From Taxillus chinensis (taxonomy: Eukaryota > Streptophyta > Magnoliopsida > Santalales > Loranthaceae), in contig CM042089.1 of NCBI GenBank assembly GCA_023512835.1, positions 29,268,440 to 29,332,439 of the forward strand: a stretch of DNA of 64,000 nt. Direction: 5' to 3'. Below, piece by piece: positions 21,179-31,662 of this stretch (the stretch's first letter is position 1; every line of letters starts with the position of its first letter). Position numbers and translations under genes: made by a program. The notes below the pieces were generated by a model. That model had not been told where the DNA came from, ran no database searches, and saw only the letters and a list, made by a program, of their open reading frames with translations.

Positions 21179-23045
21179 TGTCACGCCCCGGATTTCCAAC
21201 CCGAGGAAACCAGGACGTGACTCCCCATTCACCCACACGGAGGGCAATGGGGTTGGACTACCGGATGCCACACAAGCAAGTCTAACAATTACAATAAATC
21301 AAATAAGCCACATCTTTATTTAATTCCAAAACATCAAAGGTTCACAAAACAACCAAGTCCCTAATTACGGTTCAATCCCTTAGTACATTCCCCTCCCCTG
21401 GGGTTACATAAATCATAAAAGTACATTACCGAAATGAACAATAAACCGGAGAGGGTCTTCCACCTTGGTGTATCCACCTAACGCCTGTAAGTCCCCGGAA
21501 AACAAACAAACACAGTAGGAGGGGTGAGCAACCACGGCTCGCAGTAGGGATCATGTCTCCCCAACCCATCCCATGTTCCTAGCATCTTCATGCCATGTGT
21601 ACAAGTGCAGTGTCGTGATACAATAATTTCAACAGGACATAGTAACAACCACATCAACAATTTACAATCTTCCACCGCCACACAGGCTAACACTTTAACC
21701 ACAAGTGATTTAACCGCCTCTTCAGGCCAAGTGATTTAACCGCCTCTTCAGGCCAAGTGATTTAACCGCCTCTTCAGGCCAAGTGATTTAACCGCCTCTT
21801 CAGGCCAAGTGATTTAACCGCCTCTTCAGGCCAAGTGATTTAACCGCCTCTTCAGGCCAAGTTATTTAACCGCTTCTTCAGGCCAAGTGATTTAACCGCC
21901 TCTCAGGCAAAGTTCTTTAACCGCCTCTTCAGGCCGGATACCACGGTCAAGCACACAACACACATGGTCACTCAAGCATACAACCAAACACTTGGTGTGC
22001 ACCCGTTCACAAGCGCACAAACCCAACCATTCAGGCCATAGAGCAAACATCCAACATACATACATACACTAAACCACAAGTCTAGTCACACGGACATATT
22101 ACCAAACACTTAATGGGCATATACACACGCCTAAGTTCACACGGCATTTCATCAAACATGTAGCAGGCATGTCATACAGGCATTTTATTAAACACTTTTC
22201 ATGCATCACACAAACACCGAAACACCACAATCGCCATTAAAGGCCAACATTCATATAGGAGGTCACACCTATATGAATTTACATATAAATAATATAACAG
22301 ATATAACTCATATTCCTGCCTTAGGACCCTAGGACAGAGGAGGATTTAGGAAGAACAGAATCCCTACCTTACAACAGATCTTCCTTGCTCCCGCGCTAAA
22401 CGCCGTTCTCCCCACGCAAGATGCTCCAAGAAAGAACCAAGAACTCCCCTTCCTTCTCTCTCTCTAGCTCTCTCTCTCTACGACGGCCGCAGCAGCCTAA
22501 AGTGAACCCTAAACCTAAAACAGAGAGCTTCTCCTCCTTATATAGACAACACAACATCAAAACGACGTAGTTTTGATTAAGTGAATCCCAAGCATCAAAA
22601 CGACGTAGTTTTGATTACACAAGTTAGCACCTTTCCGCACCCATATAGGCCAAAATACCTCGAATTTCAACATGGTCCTTTGGAGAAAGTTCCTTAGAAT
22701 GTCAAAACCAAGGGAACCATGCAAAAATATGCTTGCACGCCAATTTGCACGTGAATTCCCCAATTCACGTGCAACTCCATATGCACTCCAAATGCTCTCA
22801 AACTTCACCCCTAACCTCCTTGCATCATTTAGAAGACAACCACACTTGCACGTGAATTGGACCCATATCACGTGCACCTCACATACATGTCCATTTGGCC
22901 TTGAAACTTCGTGGTAGATAGAGGACACCATTCTAAGCATCTTTCCTTTTGCACGTGAATTCATTGGAGTCCATTTACTAGGTCAAAATCTAGAAAAACT
23001 CTACTCAGGAGGCAAACCGACTAACTCAAGGTACGGGTCCTTACA
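21179..23045 (-). mobile_element. G2 5' LTR
   Basis: 1867 bp, TGTCACGCC to CCTTACA. It holds nine 26-bp minisatellite units (21703-21935), a TATA box near 22540, twin palindromes at 22556-22577 and 22594-22615, and the CACGTG block at 22740-22960. It is uninterrupted, so it shows the pre-insertion state of the G1 target. Confidence 0.92.
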
Positions 23046-23050
23046 AACAT
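23046..23050. repeat. Target-site duplication AACAT, right copy (G2)
   Basis: Matches 6357-6361 exactly and is the first part of the resumed C1 gag. Confidence 0.93.
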
Positions 23051-23746
23051 ATCGCAGTTCTTGTCGGATTGCATCTGGAGGTTCTTGGAGTAGTAGCGAT
23101 CCGGCAAGGAGCCAAAAAACTTGTCATTGATTTGAGATTGAGAATAATGCTCATTGACAGTTTTTAGCTCAAGAATGAGCTTGCCGAATCTCCAGTAGAT
23201 GCTCTCGAGGGATTCGCCAGGTTTGTGATTGAAACTCTCAAAGTTCTGTCTGAGAGTACAGATAACATTCTGCATTTGGGACTGACTTCCCTCATAGAGG
23301 ATTGTCAGTTTATTCGCTGTCGTGCAACCCTGGACGTCTGTGAAAGCTTCGGGATCCAAAGACGATGTAACATATGCCAGAGCCTTTTCGTTAGCACACT
23401 GCCAGGCTCTTTCATCATTGGTGAATTCAGCATCAGTCTTTGGTCTTCTAACTCCATGTTCTTCGATAGTCATCGGAGTGGGTATCTCCTGATGAAGACA
23501 CGGCCACATGAGATGATCATGGCAAACCATGAATATCCTCATGCGAGCTTTCCATTAGGAGAAAAGCTCAGGTGTGAACTTTGGCGGTTTGGTCAGAGTG
23601 AAACCAGAACTCTGTGGTTGTGAAGCAGCGGTAGGAGCAGGTTGAGGTGGATCGACATTTTCACTGTTGCTACGATTGGGGAGGGACTTTTGTGCACCTC
23701 CGGAGTTAAGGCGAGTGTGGAATAGCATACTGTTTTCTTCGGCCAT
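23046..23746 (-). pseudogene. C1 gag, N-terminal half
   Basis: Starts at ATG 23744-23746 (MAEENSMLFHTRLNS) about 50 bp after the PBS, the usual place for a Copia gag start. The capsid-like UBN2-type domain follows, with typical blocks such as AWQCANEKALAYVTSSLDP, VICTLRQNFESFNHKPGES and INDKFFGSLPD. A stop (TAA near 23553) replaces the expected Lys before the WKARMRIF motif. At 23046 the frame is interrupted by G2; across the single target copy the gag frame carries on at 6361. Confidence 0.88.
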
Positions 23747-23794
23747 TGATGAGAGAGAGAAGGAGTGAGATCTCTACTTTGAACAGATAGAACT

Positions 23795-23809
23795 TACTCT
23801 GATACCACT
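23795..23809 (-). promoter_or_regulatory. C1 primer binding site
   Basis: The plus strand TACTCTGATACCACT contains the complement of TGGTATCAGAG, which pairs with plant initiator Met-tRNA. It abuts the LTR. Confidence 0.88.
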
Positions 23810-25094
23810 TGTTGGTCCCTGGGAGCCTAGAGGGGGGTGAATAGGCTCTTATCGAAACTCTTTTCTACACTCTTTGGCACAACACTTATATGTTTAAGAG
23901 ATACAATCACAGCGGAAGATAACCAGATAGTGAAAGTACTTTGTTTTATTATTAGATGATAAGTACAACAAAATAGAAGCAAGACTCTCTTACACTCTGT
24001 CTACGAAAGGACTCACACACTAGCCTCTTTTATCTACTTCAGCTCTTGTATATTCTCATATATGTATATGTTTTTACAAGGTTTACATAACATATATATA
24101 GTACATCCTTGAGAAACAATCTTGGATCTCGTTGTTCCGGACTATGTGCACAATTACTGTTCCTCGGAATCCTCTCCGTCTAAGTGCTGCAGATGTGGAG
24201 CTCAATGTCTTGGGTTTACAAAGCATAAGTGTGATTGTGAGTTCCCAAGTTCAATGAAAGTTGTATCCACATATTCGGATGATCCACGTGTAAGATGCTT
24301 TAGGTTCTTCAATGAGTTTGTCTTACATCGGGAAATAGCGAACCGGTGACTTTGAATACGAAGAGATAAGTTGAAGTAGCGTCACCTTAAATCCGGTGTA
24401 AGGTTCCTTACTCCGCGTTAAACTAAGCTCGGATCCTTACTCCGCAGCAATGATTGCTTACTCTGTATCAATTTAGAACTAGAATCCTTATTCCGTATAA
24501 ATGATAAGGTCGGAGTGCTTACTCCGCATCAGCGCTTCCTTACTCAGCAAGAGTAACAGGTTCGGATTCCTTACTTCATATCAAATTTCCTTACTCCGTG
24601 CGAAATAAAGACTTGGGTCCTTATTCCGCATAAGTTGTTCCTTACTCCGTATGTATAGTATGCTCCGGATTTCTTACTTCGTGATTCTTTTCCTTAGTCC
24701 GTTTGAGTGGAAGACTTAGCCTTTTTACTCCGTAATAACTGTGATTTTCTCCGTGCGACTTATGGACTAGGATTCTTACTCCGCATCTATTGACTTAGTC
24801 CATTTTAAAGTATTAGATGAAGATTCCTTAGTCCGTAGCTTTAACTCATTAGTCCGCACGTATGATCCTTATTTCATATGAAGTGAAGACTTGGTTATGT
24901 ACTAAGTTTTTGACGACACACAATCTCATTCGGATCAGGATTATGTATCCCGTCCTTAGCTTTCATCTCACGAGTGTAGGTTTGGATTAAGTTCATATCA
25001 TCTGCAATTACTTAACATGAAGCACAACAAAAGTCTCAGATCAAGTTACATAGGGTTCTGTTCGTATCATCCAAATTCTGGGCTTGATCCAACA
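23810..25094 (-). mobile_element. C1 5' LTR
   Basis: Bounded by TGTTGGTCCC and GATCCAACA, a short inverted repeat (TGTTGG/CCAACA) as is usual for LTRs. The outer end is set by the abrupt switch to A1 RT coding at about 25097. The LTR carries a dispersed array of CCTTACTCCG-like motifs at 24395-24885 and a possible TATA box near 24091-24100. It is about 1.3 kb. Confidence 0.85.
24395..24885 (-). repeat. Dispersed CCTTACTCCG motif array in C1 LTR
   Basis: Roughly 18 copies of a CCTTACTCCG-like word (variants CTTATTCCG, CCTTAGTCCG) occur about every 20-40 bp. On the element strand this is CGGAGTAAGG. It is not a simple tandem repeat, as the spacers differ in sequence and length. A function in promoter activity or RNA folding is a guess. 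Confidence 0.8.
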
Positions 25095-25096
25095 CA

Positions 25097-25749
25097 GGTG
25101 CATTGCATAGCCCAAATGGCATCCTCCTAAATGCAAAAGTGCCAAAAGGGCAAGTGAACATTGTTTTCTCCTGGTCCTCAGGTTTAATCATGATCTGATT
25201 GTACCCGGAATACCTATCTAGGAAGTAGTAATGGCTATACCCAACCAACCTATCAAGCATCTGGTCAATAAAAGGAAGGGGAAAATGATCCTTCCTAGTG
25301 GCCTTATTTAGCTTCCTATAGTCCACATAGACTCTCCACCCCATTACAGTATGGGATGGAATCAATTCATTTTTTTCATTCCTAATCACTGTCATGCCCT
25401 CTTTCTTGGGCACAACATGCAAAGGACTAACCCATTCACTATCAGCTATAGCATAAATGATCCCATCATTTTTCCATTTTAGAATTTCTTTCCTAACAAC
25501 TTCTTTCTTTACTGGGTTTAGTCTTCATTGTCTTTCAATAGTGGGGTTAAAATTATCATTCATGAGAATTTTATGCTTGCACAACCCTGGACTAATGCCC
25601 CTAATATCTATAATATTCCACCCAAGGGCCTTTTTATGTTTTCTGAGAATTTCTAGCAATTGTTCACATTCCAAAGCATTTAAATTTGAAGCAACAATTA
25701 CTGGAAATCGATTTGTGGAGTCTAGAAATTCATACCTCAAGTGTACAGG
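25097..25749 (-). pseudogene. A1 pol: reverse transcriptase, first half
   Basis: Athila-type RT. The linker block LRYEFLDSTNRFPVIVASNL opens it, then VVRKEILKW, VSPLHVVPKKEGMTVI, WRVYVDYRKLNKATRKDHFPLPFIDQMLDRL, the catalytic palm block YFLDRYSGYNQIMI, and FRRMPFGLCNAP. Coding stops abruptly at the C1 boundary, so the YxDD block lies on the other side of C1, beyond the left edge. A single in-frame TGA near 25528, where relatives have Arg (CGA), fits a CpG deamination. Otherwise one frame holds for 650 bp. Confidence 0.88.
25745..25749. repeat. Target-site duplication ACAGG, left copy
   Basis: ACAGG flanks the 208-bp insert on the left and is repeated exactly at 25958-25962. One copy restores the A1 reading frame. 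Confidence 0.9.
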
Positions 25750-25957
25750 TGACCCACATAAATTATGTCTGAAGGTTTTGCAGCAAGTGCACTAGTCAAG
25801 TAATAAAATGGAGTATTAAGACTCCGGTTGTCGAACCCACAGGGAGGTAGCTAATGCTATTAAGCAGCAAGCACTAAGCTAACAAGTTGATTTTATGTCT
25901 GGACATTTGATTTTTGTTGTACAAATAGTTTGATAATGGCATAAATGCACGTTATCA
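25750..25957 (-). mobile_element. 208-bp solo LTR inside A1
   Basis: Begins TGACCCACATAAATT and ends GCACGTTATCA, so TG...CA, with a perfect 5-bp ACAGG duplication. On the minus strand it begins TGATAACGTGCATTTATGCC, the same opening as the much longer A2 LTR (52465). It also has the GTCGAACCCACAGGGA block seen near LTR 3' ends of A1 and A2. It therefore looks like a very short relative of Athila-type LTRs, left by LTR-LTR recombination or as a tiny non-autonomous copy. Confidence 0.82.
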
Positions 25958-25962
25958 ACAGG

Positions 25963-26652
25963 CAACTCCTTCAGTTCTAGCGCTGGGATTGTTGACTCAT
26001 CATGCTCCTCCTTAGCTTGCTCCAATGGACTGGATTTTTGTTCCTCCTCTTTAGTGATCAAGTCCTTAGTCTTTTGCTGCTCGATCTCTGATGTGTGAAG
26101 CACTTCATTTGCTTGTTGTTTTATCTGCTCATTCATGAAGTCTTCCACTAAGTCCTCAAAGTCTTCGATCCAAAGACAGCTTTCCTCTTCTTGTCCTTGC
26201 CAAGGTCTTTCCATATGGAAGACTAGGGTATCTTCGTTTATCCTCAAGGTTAACTTACCTTGAGCTACATCAATCAAAGCACACCCTGTCCTCAAGAAAG
26301 GTTTTCCTAGGAGTAACTGAACTCCCGTGGCTTCTTCCATCTCTAATACCACAAAATCAGCTGGAAAAATAAATAATCCCACTTTCACCAGCACATCCTC
26401 TATGATTCCCTCAGGCCTTCCAGTGGACCGGTTTACGAACTGTAGTGATATAGAAATGGGCTTCATTCCTGTTAACCCAAGCTCCTTGTAGAGGGTGAAG
26501 GAGATTAAATTAATCTTGGCCCCTAAATCACATAGGGCTTGTTGTTGTGGTGTATCTCCGATTACACACGAAAGAGTGAAACTACCCAGATATTTATGCT
26601 TTGTGGGTAACTTCCTTTGAACCACATTGCTCACCTCATTAGTGACAGTAAC
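25963..26652 (-). pseudogene. A1 protease region
   Basis: Athila-type aspartic protease. Typical blocks in order are VVQRKLPTKHKYLGSFTLSC, ALCDLGAKINLISFTLYKELGL (active site as Asp-Leu-Gly, usual for this lineage), EGIIEDVLVKVGLFIFPADFVVLEME and LLLGKPFLRTGCALIDV. An acidic linker leads to the RT. The frame is open for about 220 codons and shows no stop, so the domain looks well kept. It is cut upstream by C2 at 26653 and downstream by the 208-bp solo LTR. Confidence 0.86.
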
Positions 26653-28606
26653 TGTAGGTCCCAAAGTGAGTCTAGAGGGGGGGTGAATAGACTTTCTTCG
26701 TGTGCGGAAGCTAGACTGTTAGCTGGGTTTTGGATTCCTGCTACAGATGACTATGATGGAAGTATTTATGGAGAAGATGACAGAAGTATTGTAAGGATAG
26801 GTGAGTGATAATGAACTATCAGACAAAACTGAGATAAGTGTAAATGCTCTTTTCACAATAGATCTCAGTTGTGAAAGAGATGGTTTATGATAGATCGAGG
26901 TGTGGAAAACTAATAACACTGAGATCAAGACTTAATGAAAGTGCTAGATCTTTGATCAACAACAAGATTCATGAATAAAAGAATGGATTGTTCTTGTTCT
27001 AGATTCAACACGGCGCACAACACTTTTTCAATTCTCTCAGAGTCTCTCTTTCTCTCGTGTTGGAACACACTTTTTTTTTCTGCAAAGGATTGGTTTTTTC
27101 TAAGTCCGTCAGAACCATTATCTTGTGTTCTGTGTGTTTCCCTTCTTTTGAGAGAGAGATTAAACTCATGATTTTGTCGTTAAGTGCGTGAGAGATATAT
27201 TTTTAAGATTAAAGTGCTCGTGCGCCAAGTTGTCCATCCCGACAGACTGACTTCCCACCACTGAAAATGCGGAATGTCAGGGGATGGGTTGATCTGCTTT
27301 GATTTATAGATCAGTTGCCCATACTGCGTATTTGGCATGCAGTCGATCTTGGCCATTCATTAATGGATGGTAGTTGGCAGCAATTAATGTGTCATTAATG
27401 CGCTCAACTGCTCGGGACGGCGCCGACTTGCTGTACAAACCCTAGCTGACAATATCGCTAAGTAGCTGTGTTTAGGGTTGTAACTTTGCCTCGGAGGTAG
27501 ATGCCTTGTAGGTTCGGTGACTCGAAGATTTCAGTTAGCACCTGTAGTGAGTTGCGAAGTTTTGCTTCAGGCTTTATGGTGTTTCTGGGAGGCTACGACT
27601 CACATCTTTGAGTCATCGAGGCTAGAGGTCAGGTTGGATTAGCCTTTTATGTCACTCTGTTAACTAATGTCTACGACTCTACGAGCCTGCGACTCTTCGA
27701 ATAACGCTTAGAGTGACTTCTTCGAGTTCAGCTAATCTACCTGTTATTATAGCTACGAGTCTACGACTCTAGTTCTGCGGGTCTACGACCTTCGGGTCTC
27801 TCAGTTTACTATATTTGTCTAAGTGGTCTGAAAATCTTCGACTCTACGAGTCTTCAACTTCGCTTTTCTTCCTTAGTCTTTCGTAGAGGCTTATAAACTG
27901 AGTTCCTGTATAGCTACGACCCTTTAGCTACAACTCTCCGCGATCGATCTCCGAGTCTGGAAGTGTGACAATTTCTTTATAGTGACTGTGTCCCTTGAGT
28001 CTACGACTCTATGACTCTATGACCCTTGAGTTACAGTTTCATTTGTTTGCCAGTCTTTATAGCATCGACTCTTCGTTCTTCAACCTACGAGTTTAGGAGT
28101 CTAGTTTTTTTTACACTGTTCGAAGGCTTCGACTCTGCGACTTTTGATCTACGAGTCTACGAGTCTACGAGTCCTATTTTCTTAACAGTGTTCGAAGGTT
28201 TCGACCCTACGACTCTACGAGTCTTCGAGTCTAGTGATAATTGAAGTTCTGTTAATTGACTTAAGTATTGATGGGGACTCTACGAGTCTACAAGTCTACG
28301 AGTCATTTAGCTTTGGTTACTGTTCTTAACACTTCTTCGACTCTACGAGTCTCCGAGCTTATTGACACTTACAGTAACCCTCTCTTTTCAGTACTGTGAC
28401 TCTACGACCTTCGACCCTGGATCTACGAATCGTAATGTTCATCCTTTGTTTCGCCTTGAGTCTGACTCTACGAGTCTACGAGTCTCTTGCCAATACGTCC
28501 TTCACTTCTACGAACTTCGACTCTTCGATCCTACGACCTTCGGTTCTTCGAGTCTCCAGACTTAGACTATATTTTGGCAGCTTCATCAAATCCTATATTT
28601 CCAACA
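26653..28606 (-). mobile_element. C2 3' LTR
   Basis: 1954 bp from TGTAGGTCCC to TTTCCAACA. Matches 39407-40998 closely over its first 1.58 kb. Packed with GACTC...GAGTC words from about 27500 on. The end is fixed by the adjoining CTCCCCCT tract. Confidence 0.9.
27500..28560. repeat. GACTCTACGAGTC palindrome array in C2 LTR
   Basis: Dozens of copies of GACTC and GAGTC, many joined as the near-palindrome GACTCTACGAGTC or chained as CTACGACTCTACGAG. The same array is in the other LTR at 40270-40998, so it was present at insertion. Spacing is irregular. Strong local RNA or DNA hairpins are expected. Confidence 0.85.
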
Positions 28607-28994
28607 ATCTCCCCCTATTTAATGTACGCTGTCAACATGTAATTGTATGAAGTCTGAGACTACAAGTTTTATGGGCAATTTTAGATGAATCAGAAGATGT
28701 CTTTGCCTATAAAGAATTTTAGCTTACTCCCCCTGAGATAAACACTCCCCCTTTCTGAGGTGAGGAACAAGCACCAGAACATAAACCGAAGGGAGCAAGG
28801 AAATAAAGCATAGAATAGCAGGCAGCATAGCAAAGACATACAAAGAAGATAACTAATAAACAATCATGACACAGAAGAGTGAAAAGCAAGAAATGCAGTG
28901 TACATGTAATTAGAGTACAAGACAGTTATAGGTTAAATTCAGAGTACAAGACACTCTGTGTGAATAGAAAAACAGCAGTTTGTTCGCGCAGGAG
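28607..28994 (-). promoter_or_regulatory. C2 polypurine tract(s) and 3' flank
   Basis: The plus strand ATCTCCCCCT at 28607-28616 touches the LTR and is the main PPT. Two further CTCCCCCT tracts near 28728 and 28747 could be secondary ones. The remaining bases up to the extra reading frame are non-coding and A+G-rich on the plus strand. Confidence 0.75.
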
Positions 28995-29576
28995 TTAAGC
29001 AGGAGTCAAGTGTAATGCGGCCGCTCGACTGCTCACACGATCAAATTCAGGCACGAGAGCTGGGAACCCGTTGGTAGTCAGGATGCGGATGTAATGGCAA
29101 ACATAAAAGCCAGAGCTGTGTGCATCATCCTGACCAGGAACGCCTTGTTTGACTCGCGTGATTTCCATCGGTTTGGAGAGATGATAACCACCACACCCAT
29201 GCGAGTAGCCCTGCATGACACGGGTGAGGGCGTGATTGAATTCACGCAGTTGTTCACGCCGATGGAGTAGTAAGGTACTGGCTTTGGAGTCGAAGATGAT
29301 GATCCTTTGGTTCTTGAAGTCAATGTCGAGAAGAAACCAGTGCGGGGATGTTGACAAATAGGGAATTAGCACATGGTCTACCTCATCTCAGGAACAGAAG
29401 GAATTCTCATATCTGCGACCTTGTATGATCTCGAGCATCGCTGCATCATCGAACAGCTGAGCCTGCGTGATCGGCAGACAGAGTTCTACCCTGGTGTCTC
29501 GGTGGATGTGAAGAGGTAGCTTCTCGAGAAAGTACTTCTGGGCAAAGATGAACTGAGTCATCTCAAAGTTATCCAT
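28995..29576 (-). pseudogene. Ulp1-like (C48) peptidase domain in C2 extra frame
   Basis: C-terminal domain of the extra frame. The Ulp1/SENP pattern is readable in order: DEVDHVLIPYLSTSPHWFLLDIDF with the catalytic His, IIIFDS with the Asp, and GQDDAHSSGFYVCHYI with the Gln. The nucleophile position, expected as Cys before Gly, is Ser. Family members cleave SUMO-type isopeptide bonds; transposon-borne copies are common in plants. One in-frame TGA near 29390 interrupts it. Ser at the nucleophile and the stop make activity unlikely. Weak similarity only, so the fold should be checked. Confidence 0.65.
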
Positions 29577-30765
29577 TTCTTCACCGTCATGGAGTAGTCG
29601 ACAAAGATCAGGTCCAGTGAAGAAGGCTTCATAGCCGTAGGTCCTCGCAGTGGTATCCCCAGCAACGTAGGTGTTGAATGCGACCGGCTCACCGAGGTGC
29701 GTCCGTGAGTTACAATGCGAGGTGGGGCTAGATGTTGGTCAGTAGTGGTAGCGGTTGGTTTGACAGGTGAAGCAGGCATAATGTACTCAGCCGTACTTGG
29801 ATGGGAAGTTGAGGGGCCTGGCTGAGTGGAAGATGATGGTTGGCAGGGAGAAGCAGTCTGCTTCCTCATGCGGGTTACAATTGGAACATCATCATCATCA
29901 TCAGAATCTGAGATGACCGTAGTCCTGTGTGGGTGCTTTCTCCACCGCATGTAAGTGGCAGTAGGCTGTGGTTATGAGTGACTCGGAGAGGGGGCAGCAG
30001 GCTGTGGAGTATCGACTGGTTCAGGTGCAGGTCGGTTGGATGGCTGTGGGAGTGTGTTCTTGACTGTAAGCGATATTTCACCACTTGTAAGCCAATGACA
30101 TTCTAAAAAAATAGCTCCCAGAGTTGTACTGAGTCCTTTGTATTGTCTCTGGTAAGCTCCATTGATGTCTTCACGGTGCTCCTCCGGATGTCTAAACCCA
30201 TCGGTGGTTGCACTTGTGAGTGATGTCATTTCTTGCCGCACCTTGTCGAGGGTACGATCTGATGATTCAACTTGCGTTCGTACCTCTTCCATGCTGGACT
30301 CCATAGTAACCAGTCGTTCTTCAAAGGCCCGAGTAATCGATGTTTTGAGGATGCCGGAGGAAATCGGTTTCTCAATGACCTTGCTGGCCGGAAGATCTAC
30401 TTCTTCGACCGTCGAGAACGCGAGTGAGACGCAGCTGGTACCTGGAATAGCCATTTGGATATTGGCTGCGAACTCCTCACTCACCTGAGTGGCCACCTGA
30501 TGAACGATATGTACAAATGGTGTGGCCATCTCGGTCCCTTTCCCGGTCTCCCGAACTTGTGGGATAGATCCGCCATCGGAGTCACCGGTCGCAGCACCAG
30601 GAATTTCTTCTTCTTCTCGCTTCTTCTTCTGCCACAATGCCTACCACCTCAGCATCATGTAGAGTAGATGTGACAGGTGAGTCCACCATGATAGGAGATG
30701 GGGCAACCACCGACACATGACTTTCACTTGGGTCTCTACTTACAAGACCCTGCTCGACCAACCAA
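29577..30765 (-). pseudogene. Middle part of C2 extra frame: coiled coil and Ser/Pro-rich linker
   Basis: Two open stretches in one frame (29972-30637 and 29558-29950) separated by a single TAA. The first has a probable coiled coil (FEERLVTMESSMEEVRTQVES and following). The second is Ser/Pro/Thr-rich with an acidic SDSDDDDD run near 29900. No family is recognised. It links the N-terminal block to the Ulp1-like domain, with frameshifts near 30640 and 29570. Confidence 0.5.
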
Positions 30766-31662
30766 TTAATCATGGTCTCTATCTATCATGTATTTTCCAA
30801 AGGCAATCCATGCCTTTCGTAAATCAGCGGGGGTCATATGAGCCTTGGCATATTCCATGTAAAAATCTTCTAGCTTAGACTCCCCAAGGGTGCTCAACAA
30901 TACAAGAGCTGGCGTGTGTCTCTGCACGACTTCTTGCACCTGACTCAATCCTCCTCATTGACTTGATCTCTAGCCGACCATCCTCATAAATAATTTTGAA
31001 TATTTATTTGGTCGGCAAGGGCCCGAAGGGCCTGTTGCGGAATACGTCGGGGTGCGAAACCTAAGGACTTTGGTGAGAAGAAGTCCAAAGTGTCCCTTCT
31101 TGCTCTTGATCATGGAGTGTATCTGTGTTCCCCAGTCTACTCGTCTTCCCTATAGAACACTGCACATGATCTTCATCTGCTCATGACTTGCAGAGTCATG
31201 AGCCTTCTTTACACACAGCAATCGTCCGGTAACTATGACAGTTGCCAGTGCCTGACCAGAGAAACCCATCTTCAGGGCTCCCCGACCTTGCTTTCCGGGA
31301 TTAGAGTACCCAAGAAAAGACTTGCACTCCTCTCTGGAAAGACTAGGAAGAGGATCAAAGGTACCTTTTGGGAGTGGAAGTGCATCTCGGATTGTTTTGG
31401 TAGAGATACGAATCTCCACTCCGTGTACAGCTCCCATAAGGTCGTCTCCAGAGAGTACCATGGTTTCGTAAAATCCCATGACATCTTCTATCAGCAAGTC
31501 TTGTATCCCTGAGCAGACAGATGCAATACCGGTTTCATCGAGGCGATTTTTGAATTCGTCTAGCCAGCTGACTTTGGCGTCGCCTATGGCTTCCCAGTCT
31601 ACGATGAATCCCGGGACGATGTTGCGTAGGTCGTCGGCCATTGATGAGCTTGGTCCTGCCAT
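30766..31662 (-). pseudogene. N-terminal part of C2 extra frame (putative plant transposon protein type)
   Basis: Starts at ATG 31660-31662 (MAGPSSSMADDLRNIVPGF) and stays in one frame to 30766 with three stops. Blocks such as ISTKTIRDALPLPKG, CKSFLGYSN, and GRRVDWGTQIHSMIKSKKGHFGLLLTKVL resemble the domain known as putative plant transposon protein, by recognition only. It has its own leader with TATA, telo-box and GA run just upstream, unlike a polyprotein. The start is chosen because it is the first ATG after that leader. Confidence 0.55.

Larger units (their letters stand above)
6362..23045 (-). mobile_element. G2: non-autonomous Tekay-type Gypsy element (LARD-like), holding G1
   Basis: G2 has paired LTRs (6362-7216 plus 15333-16322 as 3' LTR; 21179-23045 as 5' LTR), a PPT, a PBS and a perfect AACAT target duplication. 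Its interior of about 4.9 kb (16323-21178) lacks protease, RT, RNase H and integrase. Only the last 20 or so codons of pol and a decayed start of gag remain. LTR ends, leader and pol tail match the coding elements G1, G4 and G5, so it probably moved with their enzymes. The size fits the class called LARDs. G1 later inserted into its 3' LTR. Confidence 0.88.
1..25094 (-). mobile_element. C1: SIRE-like Ty1/Copia retrotransposon, interrupted
   Basis: On the minus strand the order is 5' LTR (23810-25094), PBS, gag, protease, integrase, RT, RNase H, then a non-coding tail running off the left edge. Protease-integrase-RT order is the Ty1/Copia arrangement. The gag coiled coil, the GDNxKGK signature after the protease and the long tail after pol point to the SIRE/Maximus lineage, by recognition only. 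The gag is split by the 16.7-kb G2/G1 insertion. C1 itself sits in the reverse transcriptase of A1. Several stops and frameshifts make it inactive. The 3' LTR is not in the window, so LTR divergence cannot be judged. Confidence 0.88.

Noticed and set aside
23021..23045. C-terminal residues of the open stretch 23021-23542 as gag
   Set aside because: They are read from the G2 LTR end beyond the target duplication.
24122..24349. Cys-rich 75-codon plus-strand stretch as a small secreted protein
   Set aside because: It lies within the C1 LTR, has no signal peptide, and is on the strand opposite to transcription.
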